From Bacillota bacterium (GTDB lineage Bacteria > Bacillota > Clostridia > Peptostreptococcales > Anaerovoracaceae): a stretch of 8,280 nucleotides of DNA. Positions 1-5,889 of this stretch are shown in pieces. The first letter of the stretch is position 1, and every line of letters starts with the position of its first letter. The stretch is from positions 1 to 8,280 of the forward strand of contig JAKJCD010000026.1 of NCBI GenBank assembly GCA_022706625.1, given 5' to 3'. Position numbers and translations under genes: made by a program. Under the pieces are notes generated by a model that saw only the letters and a program-made list of their open reading frames with translations, was not told the DNA's origin and made no database searches.

Positions 1-609
1 TGCGACAACCAGGGACTTTCCTCTCCCCCGAAGCAGCTCAACGGTTTTCTCCGCATCCTGCGTGAACAACAGAGGCAGCCTGAAAAGAGAGCCGGCGGCG
101 GAACGCACCGTTTTAGGGCTGTAAAGGTCTACCGTGCCCTTTACGGCCACGATACCATGATAGCCTGCTGCCTCAGCCGTTCGCAGCATGGTGCCCGCAT
201 TGCCCGGGTCCTGTATCCGGTCCAAAACCAGAATGTTCCCACACCCGTCTTTTTCACATGCGGCGAAGAATTCGTCCTGATCCCATACTTTGTATCTTAC
301 CATAGCTGCCAGGCCCTGCGGGGTCTCGGTATCCGCCAGTTTGTCAAAAATGCTTTCTTCTACCGTTATGGCCTTTACATTTGCTTTTAATGCTTTCGCA
401 ATAAGCGATTTTAACAACTCATTGGTTGTCGACATATATGCCGATCCTCTGATCAGTAATGTATCGATCCCCCCCGCTGAGTCAAGAGCCTCTTCGCATA
501 GATGAAGCCCTTCCACGAGATAAAGTCCTTCCTTTTCGCGACCTTTATGGTGCCTGAGGCTCATTGCTGTCCTGATAATCGGGTTTTCAGCTGATGTTAT
601 ATACTTCAT
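1..609 (-). CDS. TrmH/SpoU-family RNA 2'-O-methyltransferase, 3' end outside window
   Basis: The first 203 codons of an RNA methyltransferase of the SpoU (SPOUT) family, which uses S-adenosylmethionine to methylate a ribose 2'-OH in rRNA or tRNA. Residues about 25-105 look like the L30e-like substrate-binding domain (YLVEGLHLCEEAL at 30-42). The catalytic domain starts near residue 124. SpoU motif 1 is at 137-143 (NAGTMLR, with the conserved N and R) and motif 2 at 164-180 (SPKTVRSAAGSLFRLPL). Motif 3, which completes the knotted cofactor site, lies beyond base 1. The ATG at 609-607 has AGGAAG just upstream (617-612), a rather short spacing, and the protein begins in the usual family manner (MKYITSAENPIIR). 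It lies 16 bases after the hairpin that follows ftsZ. The target could be 23S rRNA (RlmB or YsgA-like) or tRNA; the visible part does not decide, so no symbol is given. The family call is secure. Confidence 0.93.
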   Translation of the reverse strand, partial: MKYITSAENPIIRTAMSLRHHKGREKEGLYLVEGLHLCEEALDSAGGIDTLLIRGSAYMSTTNELLKSLIAKALKANVKAITVEESIFDKLADTETPQGLAAMVRYKVWDQDEFFAACEKDGCGNILVLDRIQDPGNAGTMLRTAEAAGYHGIVAVKGTVDLYSPKTVRSAAGSLFRLPLLFTQDAEKTVELLRGRGKSLVVA

Positions 610-625
610 GGCTTCCTGTGCATAA

Positions 626-656
626 AACAGAAGCCGGTGGTTCCCCGGCTTCTGTT
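626..656 (-). terminator. Rho-independent terminator-like hairpin after ftsZ
   Basis: A perfect 12-bp inverted repeat (626-637 with 645-656, arms AACAGAAGCCGG and CCGGCTTCTGTT) has a 7-base loop. On the minus strand the stem runs into TTTTATG, so it has a short U-tract in the direction of ftsZ transcription; on the plus strand no T-tract follows. It begins 14 bases after the ftsZ stop codon. The U-tract is short (four T, two of them able to pair in the stem), so termination may be partial. The stem ends only 16 bases before the ATG of the methyltransferase gene. Confidence 0.72.
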
Positions 657-670
657 CCGCATCTATCCTG

Positions 671-1814
671 CTAATAGTTTTTGTTCTTATATTTCTCCAA
701 AAATGGTGGTATTGTGAAGTCGGTATTATATTTTCTTTCAAACTCATGTTCTTCCGGTTCTACGGTATCACTGTCTTTTTCTTCGGAATTCAGAGAGCTC
801 TCTTGATTTTTATCGCTATAAGAATTGCTTGGACGTATAATATCCCTGTTTCCACCGGAGATACGATCCGTGCCCTTGTCTTCAAACCCGGTCGCTATGA
901 CGGTGATCACGATCTCATCCTGCAGCTCTTCTTTGACGGATGCTCCAAAAATCACGATAGCATCTTTATCAGCGGATTTTTCGATCTGATCTGCCGCTTC
1001 ATTGACCTCCAGCATGCCAAGATCGTAACCGCCCATGATATTCAGCAGTATAGCCTTAGCTCCGGCAATGCTTGTTTCCAGCAGCGGACTCTCGATGGCA
1101 TTTTTGATCGCTTCCTGCACTCTTTTTTCACCCTTGCCACGACCGACGCCCATATGTGCGATCCCTCTGTCGTTCATCACAGTCCGTACATCGGCAAAAT
1201 CTAGGTTTAGCTATCAGATCCGAAATGCCCTGCACTCCCTGCTTAAGAACCTCATCCGCCATGGAGAAGGCTTCCAGCATCGTGGTATTCTTCTCAGATA
1301 TTTGAAGCAGTTTGTCGTTAGGCACGACTACCAGCGAATCCACATATTTTTTGAGGAATTTTATGCCTAACTCGGCATGATCTCTTCTTTTCTTTCCCTC
1401 AAAGGTAAAAGGCCTGGTAACAACTCCGACGGTAAGGATACCGGCATCTTTAGCGGCCTTGGCAATGATGGGTGCAGCCCCGGTCCCCGTGCCCCCTCCC
1501 ATCCCTGCAGTTATAAATACCATATCCGATCCGGAAAGGAATTTGCTGAGATCCTCAATGTTTTCTTCAGCCGCCTTCTGGCCGACCTCCGGATTCGCCC
1601 CGGCCCCTAAACCCTTTGTCAGTTTTTCCCCGATCTGGATTTTGGTCTCCGCTTTTGAAAGGGACAACGCCTGCTTGTCCGTATTAATCGCAATAAAAGT
1701 GATGCCCTTTAATCCGGCGTCTATCATGCGGTTGACAGCGTTGCTTCCACCACCGCCAATGCCTATAACTTTTATCTGTGCATTTTTTTCTTCGTTCACT
1801 TCAAACTGGAGCAT
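671..1814 (-). pseudogene. ftsZ: Cell division GTPase FtsZ, reading frame broken by an apparent 14-base deletion
   Basis: FtsZ is the tubulin-like GTPase that polymerises into the Z ring. The start is the ATG at 1814-1812 (MLQFEVNEEKN), with AGGAGG at 1830-1825; an ATG 11 codons upstream lacks family support. Residues 1-204 are normal: G-rich loop GIGGGGSN (18-25), tubulin signature GGGTGTG (106-112), and H7 region GVQGISDLIAKP (193-204). The frame then shifts and ends after 24 foreign residues at 1128, giving 228 aa. The correct sequence resumes in another frame with NLDFADVRTV and runs to a TAG at 673-671. It includes the C-terminal domain, an acidic linker, and an intact partner-binding tail (TIPPFLEKYK). 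Restoring 14 bases gives 385 aa, a normal FtsZ length. The second part has no ribosome binding site. Because ftsZ is nearly always essential, a sequencing or assembly error, or a second copy elsewhere, must be considered. Identity is certain; whether the gene is truly dead is not. Confidence 0.9.
1203..1209 (-). other. Deletion junction in ftsZ at a single remaining TAAACCT repeat
   Basis: On the minus strand the sequence reads GCTAAACCTAGATTTTGCC where FtsZ should encode IA-KP-GLI-NLDFA. If the ancestor read GCT AAA CCT GGA CTT ATA and then AAC CTA GAT TTT, it held two copies of TAAACCT whose starts are 14 bases apart. Loss of one copy and the bases between yields exactly the observed sequence. 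The ancestral bases are inferred from family conservation (B. subtilis IATPGLINLDFAD, E. coli ITRPGLMNVDFAD), not observed. A TAG lies in the downstream frame immediately before the junction. Confidence 0.7.
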
Positions 1815-1824
1815 AATACCTTGA

Positions 1825-1830
1825 CCTCCT
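1825..1830 (-). promoter_or_regulatory. Ribosome binding site of ftsZ
   Basis: AGGAGG on the minus strand, 10 bases before the ATG at 1814. It selects this start over the in-frame ATG at 1847, which would lie upstream of the site and add 11 residues (MQFCSSGGQGI) absent from known FtsZ proteins. Confidence 0.85.
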
Positions 1831-1879
1831 GAAGAGCAAAACTGCAAAGCAATTGTGCCTCTGATAGAATGTTACACCA

Positions 1880-1907
1880 ATTATAGCATAGTTGCTTTAT
1901 CTGTGCA
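1880..1907 (-). promoter_or_regulatory. Predicted sigma-A promoter of ftsZ
   Basis: In the 112-base gap between sbp and ftsZ, the minus strand carries a perfect -10 box TATAAT (1885-1880) preceded by TGC (1888-1886), which forms an extended -10 (TGnTATAAT). Sixteen bases upstream is TGCACA (1907-1902), a 4/6 match to TTGACA. Transcription would start near 1873, giving a leader of about 60 bases that includes the ribosome binding site. This would let ftsZ be expressed independently of the upstream operon. It is the longest non-coding gap in the window. No terminator is seen after sbp, so read-through from upstream is also expected. Confidence 0.7.
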
Positions 1908-1926
1908 TCTATTAATTGCGGACATC

Positions 1927-2277
1927 TCACTCTTTTTTAATACAATACCTTTCGATCAGGATGCGTCGAATGACTGCCAGGTTTTGGAACAGCCGGCCCC
2001 CGAAGACAAAGATGACTGCATAGTAAAGAGGCAATCCCAGACGGTCTCCAAGATACACCAAGGCGGCAGCAAGGACGGCATTAGCCAAAAATCCGCTGAT
2101 GAATATCAAGTTATTATATTTCCCCTCCATATCTGCCCGGATAGCTCCTAACAAAGAGTCCATTGCGGCAAGCAAGCCCATGGAAATATAAAATGAAAAC
2201 TGAGACGGATAGGAAACGTCAAATACGACCCCCATGAGGATCCCGGCAAGAAGCCCTAAGGACATGGCTATGATCAA
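1927..2277 (-). CDS. sbp: Small basic protein Sbp (DUF1290), membrane protein
   Basis: A 116-residue hydrophobic protein of the DUF1290 / small basic protein family, encoded next to ftsA-ftsZ in Bacillota and related phyla; its molecular role is not established. Membrane segments are visible at about 2-20, 27-45, 57-77 and 82-98. The family hallmarks are present: AAMDSLLGAIRADMEGKY in the middle (37-54) and GGRLFQNLAVIRR near the end, followed by a basic tail (IERYCIKKE). The start is a TTG at 2277-2275, supported by AGGAAGG 9 bases upstream; the first in-frame ATG (codon 5) is too far from that site. The ribosome binding site overlaps the stop of the upstream DUF881 gene, 16 bases away, so the two are probably translationally linked. 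Compared with B. subtilis, ftsA is missing between this gene and ftsZ. Confidence 0.9.
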   Translation of the reverse strand: MIIAMSLGLLAGILMGVVFDVSYPSQFSFYISMGLLAAMDSLLGAIRADMEGKYNNLIFISGFLANAVLAAALVYLGDRLGLPLYYAVIFVFGGRLFQNLAVIRRILIERYCIKKE

Positions 2278-2286
2278 ATGGTTTCA

Positions 2287-2293
2287 CCTTCCT
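2287..2293 (-). promoter_or_regulatory. Ribosome binding site deciding the TTG start of sbp
   Basis: AGGAAGG on the minus strand, 9 bases before the TTG at 2277 and directly beside the TAA stop of the upstream gene (2296-2294). The alternative in-frame ATG at 2265 would lie 21 bases away, outside the usual range. Confidence 0.7.
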
Positions 2294-3022
2294 TTATCCT
2301 GTCGGCAGGGACAGGACTACATATTTGGATGTTCTATCTTCTGTATACGCTGGGATCTTGATATCATCAAGGATCGTCACCTTGAAAAAAAGACCCCATT
2401 CTTTCAAATCCATCCCGTATCCGCCGGGACCTATCAATGCCGCCGACATTCGAGAACCGTCGCCGATGGCATTTATTCGGAAAGGCTTTCCGTAAAACCG
2501 TCCGTTGATGCGCACCGTATACCCCGAGCAAGTAATGGAGGAACTGTCAATGATCCTCTGTCCGTTAACGGAGATCATCTCTGCTCCCGCCGCTTTCAAC
2601 TCATTGATAACGATCAGAAGATCCAAATCATGGACCAAAATATCATTTGGGTTTTCCCAGGGCTCCAAATCTCTGGTCCCGTCATCGATGAGCACTTCGA
2701 CGCCGGGCCCCTGCGCATCGACAAACCCACCCGAGAGGCTGTATAATTGCAGATCCTGAAATAGCTTAGCCTCAACCTCCCGGCCCACATCCTCATCGGC
2801 TGCTTTAAGTGCCTGCAGCTCCTGCAATTCGATCTTGCCTTCATCGATCAGCTTGGCCAGATTCGCCATATCCTGTCGCTCACCTTCTATTGTCACCTTA
2901 TAATCCTCCAGTACCCTGGGAGATACAAAAAGGTGCCTTCCGTTGACGACCCTGGTCAATTCTATAGAAGAGCTGCCCACGAAGAAGCATAATATAAAAA
3001 CCAAAAAGGCTTTCATTTTCAT
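2294..3022 (-). CDS. DUF881 (YlxW-like) membrane-anchored coiled-coil protein, gene B
   Basis: A 242-residue protein of the DUF881 family, whose members lie between divIB and sbp in Bacillota division clusters (YlxW and YlxX in B. subtilis). Function is not established; a role near the divisome is inferred from location only. A single hydrophobic segment at about 4-19 can serve as membrane anchor or uncleaved signal. Residues about 38-92 are charged and heptad-like, suggesting a coiled coil. The DUF881 domain spans about 95-240, with GPGVEVLIDD (105-114) and ELKAAGAEMISVNGQRI (141-157). The C-terminal domain should lie outside the membrane. The ATG start has only a weak upstream purine run (GGGG, 7 bases away). 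It is paralogous to the gene just upstream, from which it is separated by 16 bases, but clearly diverged, so this is an old duplication. Confidence 0.88.
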   Translation of the reverse strand: MKMKAFLVFILCFFVGSSSIELTRVVNGRHLFVSPRVLEDYKVTIEGERQDMANLAKLIDEGKIELQELQALKAADEDVGREVEAKLFQDLQLYSLSGGFVDAQGPGVEVLIDDGTRDLEPWENPNDILVHDLDLLIVINELKAAGAEMISVNGQRIIDSSSITCSGYTVRINGRFYGKPFRINAIGDGSRMSAALIGPGGYGMDLKEWGLFFKVTILDDIKIPAYTEDRTSKYVVLSLPTG

Positions 3023-3038
3023 CTTGATGCCCCTAACA

Positions 3039-3779
3039 TTATTCAGCTACTGGGTTTTCTACCGGTTTCGCATACAGATATCGAAGAACGCCGTTATATC
3101 TTTGTATCTCGATTTCATCCTGCTTTGCAATAGAGACCTGCAGCCCGTAATTATTGCGCATGATTTCAATGATCCCGAATCTGATGGTCAGGGTGCCTTC
3201 AATGGTTTCCGGATTCCCGATGGCTTTAATGGTGTATGGAGGAGCGGTGGGAACGGTATTGATGTTAACATTGTCCCCCGCCAGACTGATTTCCGTTTTG
3301 GCGATTATCCGCTGACCGTTGATGGAAATTGCTTCTGCTCCCGCATCTTTAAGCTTGTTTACAAGAGACAGCAGCAAATCAGACCTGATCATGATCGTGC
3401 TGTAACCATCTCCCGGATTATCTTCGGTAGGAACAGGATCATCTATGGTAATGATTACTCCGGGGCCTTTCACATCCAGTACGCCGGAGCCCATCCTGTA
3501 TCGTTCCAAATCTTTCATGGCAGCCTGAAGAAGCGCATCTTCGCTTATGCTTTGCTCTTCGATCTCCTTGAGCCTCTGTTCCAGCTCCAGATACTCCGCC
3601 ATGATCAGTTCTTTTTCACTGCGAACTTCTTTTAGCTGGCGTTCAAGTGCACTTGCCTGGGCATATGTGACCAGGCCCCCCTGATCCGAAGCATCGGAGG
3701 TATTGAGCTGGATAGATATTATCAATCCGATAAGAAGCGCCAGTGCAAAGATCACCGGGACTCCGCCTTTGTTTTGCAT
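3039..3779 (-). CDS. DUF881 (YlxW-like) membrane-anchored coiled-coil protein, gene A
   Basis: A 246-residue DUF881 protein directly after ftsQ, in the position of B. subtilis ylxW. It has one membrane segment (about 8-24), a strongly charged coiled-coil region (about 40-78, rich in E, K, L and R), then the DUF881 domain (about 90-240). The domain carries GPGVIITIDD (105-114) and KLKDAGAEAISINGQRI (142-158), which match the same motifs in the downstream paralogue at nearly the same positions. The family has no settled biochemical function. The ATG at 3779-3777 follows AAGGA 8-9 bases upstream. The gap from ftsQ is 25 bases without a terminator, so the two are co-transcribed. The frame is intact and of normal length. 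Confidence 0.88.
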   Translation of the reverse strand: MQNKGGVPVIFALALLIGLIISIQLNTSDASDQGGLVTYAQASALERQLKEVRSEKELIMAEYLELEQRLKEIEEQSISEDALLQAAMKDLERYRMGSGVLDVKGPGVIITIDDPVPTEDNPGDGYSTIMIRSDLLLSLVNKLKDAGAEAISINGQRIIAKTEISLAGDNVNINTVPTAPPYTIKAIGNPETIEGTLTIRFGIIEIMRNNYGLQVSIAKQDEIEIQRYNGVLRYLYAKPVENPVAE

Positions 3780-3804
3780 AACAGTATCCTTTTCCGTTCC
3801 AGGT

Positions 3805-4545
3805 TTACTCTACTAAAGCGCTGAAGGAAAAATAGCCGTCTCCGCCTACTTTTATAACTCCTCTTTCGATACCCTGGACAAATAAATCATACAACACATC
3901 CTTTAACTCGTCCATGCTTTTCAGTATGTTTTCCGGACTTCCCTTGCAAATCAGATTATCGTAAATGTAGACGTTTACTAAAATACCGGAAAAAACAATC
4001 TTTTTAAAAAACAGTTCGTTTTCTTCCATACTTTTCAATATATCGAGAGAGTCCGACAGCATCGATTCTTTTTCTGTCTCTAAAAGCGTGCCGGTTTGGA
4101 TGTTGGTTAAAGTCATACCCGTAAGCATGGTCAATGCCGGCGGCTCCTTTGCATGCCGCAGGATCATCCCTTCTTTATCAATGACGATATAGCTTTCACC
4201 ATATGGCACCGATGCAGTCTCCTTTCGCTCTGCTACAGTAATCACCAGTTCATCCGGAAGCTTCTTTGATATCCTCGCATTCTTAATATACGGATCATTT
4301 AAGAGCTTGTCCTTCATTTCGCTGACGGAGGTTTTGAAGAGATTCCCTCCTATATCCGGTTTCGCAATGCTTATGATCTCCGAGGCTGTATAGTGTTCGT
4401 TATCCCTAACCGTAAGCTTCTGTATTTCAAACAAAGAAGAAGTTAAAAAAAAGTAGATCCCCGTTCCCATGGCAATGAGTAAAATAAGCCTTAATAAATA
4501 ATGCTTTTTTCTTCGTTTTTTCTTTTTAACATTATTACCCTTCAT
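3805..4545 (-). CDS. ftsQ: Cell division protein FtsQ/DivIB
   Basis: A 246-residue bitopic membrane protein that links the early and late divisome, binding FtsL/DivIC and FtsB-type partners outside the membrane. It starts with a short, strongly basic cytoplasmic tail (KKKKRRKK, 7-14), then one membrane segment (about 16-35). A POTRA domain follows at about 37-107 (FEIQKLTV at its start, DPYIKNARISKKLPDELVI near its end, a pattern typical of FtsQ/DivIB). The rest is the beta domain, including VIDKEGMIL (121-129). The cytoplasmic tail is short compared with some DivIB proteins. The ATG at 4545-4543 has AGAAGG 9 bases upstream. It lies 23 bases after murA and 25 before the DUF881 pair, the standard Bacillota neighbourhood. 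The call is firm; the name divIB would be equally suitable. Confidence 0.92.
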   Translation of the reverse strand: MKGNNVKKKKRRKKHYLLRLILLIAMGTGIYFFLTSSLFEIQKLTVRDNEHYTASEIISIAKPDIGGNLFKTSVSEMKDKLLNDPYIKNARISKKLPDELVITVAERKETASVPYGESYIVIDKEGMILRHAKEPPALTMLTGMTLTNIQTGTLLETEKESMLSDSLDILKSMEENELFFKKIVFSGILVNVYIYDNLICKGSPENILKSMDELKDVLYDLFVQGIERGVIKVGGDGYFSFSALVE

Positions 4546-4568
4546 TTTGTCCGACCTTCTGCTTCAGT

Positions 4569-5846
4569 TCACTGTTTTCCGCTTTCCTTAGTTGTTTTCG
4601 TCCTCACTATTTGAGCGCCGAGACCGCCAAGGATATCCTCGAGTCTTTCGTATCCCCTGTCGATATGGCTGATATTATCAACGATAGTACTCCCCTCCGC
4701 CGCAAGACCGGCAATGACTAACGAAGCTCCGCCTCTTAAATCCGCCGCTGTTACTCTGCAGCCCCTCAGCCTGCTTACGCCCTTTATCGTTGCCGTCCTT
4801 CCATTAATTATGATGTCCGCCCCCATCTTATTCAGTTCCGCAACATGTTTAAACCTATTTTCGAAGATCGATTCCGTGATCTTCGTTGTTCCGTCAGCGC
4901 AGCACATTAGTGCAACAAATTGTGATTGCATATCTGTCGGGAATCCCGGATAAGGTTGAGTTTCCATCGGTGTCACCGCCAAAAGGCGCTCCGGGGCTTC
5001 AAGGTATATTGCACCGCTGTCCTTTCGTACATTGCAACCGGATTCGGACAGACGATCAAGGATCGCTTCAAGATGCTCCGGTATCGCTTCTTTAAGCAGC
5101 ACTTTCCCCTTAGCTGCCGCCACGGCGGCTAATATGGTCCCCCCTTCAATGCGATCAGGGATCGGCTTATACTCCGACTCATGCAGGGGCAAGCCCCCTT
5201 TTATTCGTATCTCTTTGCCTCCTGCTCCGGTTATATCTGCTCCGCAGCTTACCAGATAATTTTGCAGATCAACGACTTCAGGCTCCCTTGCCGGATTAAT
5301 GATCCGTGTTTCCCCTTGAGCCATAACTGCCGCCATCATGACGTTTTCCGTCGCTCCCACACTGGGAAAACTAAGAGGCACCGCAGCACCTTTTAAGGCT
5401 TTTGCGCTGCACTTTAAGAGCCCCTCTTCTTCTTTGATATCCACCCCAAGAAGCCGCAAAGCAGTCAGATGGATGTCTATCGGCCTTTTCCCTATCGCGC
5501 ACCCTCCGGGATCACTTAAAATCACCTGTCCGCATCGCGCAATGGTGGGTCCCATCAAAAAAACCGAGGATCTTATCTCCTTCATTAGATTCTGTGGTAT
5601 GCGAAAGCTGTTTAAAGGCGAGGAATCCACCGAAACGGTGCTTTCGGTCCACGAAACCCCGCACCCCATTTCCTTGAGTATGGCCGCCATGGTTCTAATG
5701 TCAGAAAGATGCGGGCAGTTTTTGATAATACTGGTGCGTCCGGAAATAATGGTTGCCGCTAAAATGGGAAGAACAGCGTTTTTGGCTCCTCGTAATCGAT
5801 ACTCTCCTTCTAAATACTTCCCTCCTGTTATGTGGTAACTTTCCAA
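4569..5846 (-). CDS. murA: UDP-N-acetylglucosamine 1-carboxyvinyltransferase MurA
   Basis: Cytoplasmic enzyme that transfers enolpyruvate from phosphoenolpyruvate to UDP-GlcNAc, the first committed step of peptidoglycan synthesis. The 425 residues match the usual length (about 420). Visible active-site elements: K22-N23 in AKNAVLPILAA, the catalytic loop GGCAIGKRP with the reactive C116 (fosfomycin target) and R121, the catalytic base D305 in YPGFPTDMQSQF, and HIDRGYERLEDILGGLGA near the C terminus. With a cysteine at 116, fosfomycin sensitivity at the enzyme level is expected. The start is a TTG at 5846-5844, supported by GGAGG 10 bases upstream; no ATG is available before the family N terminus. 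It occupies the murG-divIB interval, which holds murB in B. subtilis. Many Bacillota have two paralogues (MurA1/MurA2, also MurZ); which one this is cannot be decided here. Confidence 0.95.
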   Translation of the reverse strand: MESYHITGGKYLEGEYRLRGAKNAVLPILAATIISGRTSIIKNCPHLSDIRTMAAILKEMGCGVSWTESTVSVDSSPLNSFRIPQNLMKEIRSSVFLMGPTIARCGQVILSDPGGCAIGKRPIDIHLTALRLLGVDIKEEEGLLKCSAKALKGAAVPLSFPSVGATENVMMAAVMAQGETRIINPAREPEVVDLQNYLVSCGADITGAGGKEIRIKGGLPLHESEYKPIPDRIEGGTILAAVAAAKGKVLLKEAIPEHLEAILDRLSESGCNVRKDSGAIYLEAPERLLAVTPMETQPYPGFPTDMQSQFVALMCCADGTTKITESIFENRFKHVAELNKMGADIIINGRTATIKGVSRLRGCRVTAADLRGGASLVIAGLAAEGSTIVDNISHIDRGYERLEDILGGLGAQIVRTKTTKESGKQ

Positions 5847-5856
5847 GCAAACGACA

Positions 5857-5861
5857 CCTCC
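5857..5861 (-). promoter_or_regulatory. Ribosome binding site deciding the TTG start of murA
   Basis: GGAGG (within GGAGGTG) on the minus strand, 10 bases before the TTG at 5846. The sequence TTG GAA AGT TAC then encodes the family-typical N terminus that leads into GGKYLEGEYRLRGAKNA. Confidence 0.75.
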
Positions 5862-5889
5862 GCAAAAGGGTTACTTACTCTCTATAAAG

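Noticed and set aside
725..730. TATAAT on the minus strand near the 3' end of ftsZ as a promoter for the methyltransferase
   Set aside because: There is no -35 at suitable spacing, the bases encode conserved FtsZ tail residues, and the hairpin at 626-656 lies between it and the gene.
671..1180. Independent gene for the C-terminal FtsZ part, starting at GTG 1180
   Set aside because: It has no ribosome binding site, begins in the middle of a conserved FtsZ segment (DFADVRTVMND), and is simply the continuation of the broken gene.
1128..1210. Programmed ribosomal frameshift in ftsZ
   Set aside because: A +1 shift at the junction would join the frames but would still lack about five residues before or within the T7 loop, so the product would not be a normal FtsZ. 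No slippery heptamer with a downstream structure or internal Shine-Dalgarno is evident.
1815..1847. Upstream ATG at 1847 as the ftsZ start
   Set aside because: The strong AGGAGG at 1825-1830 lies inside that extension and serves the ATG at 1814, where the family-typical MLxFE N terminus begins.
2943..3635. Long plus-strand open frame of 230 codons, and similar ones at 2234-2746, 5338-5838 and 746-1204
   Set aside because: Each lies antisense to a well-supported gene. The translations show no recognisable domains and read like reverse-frame shadows.
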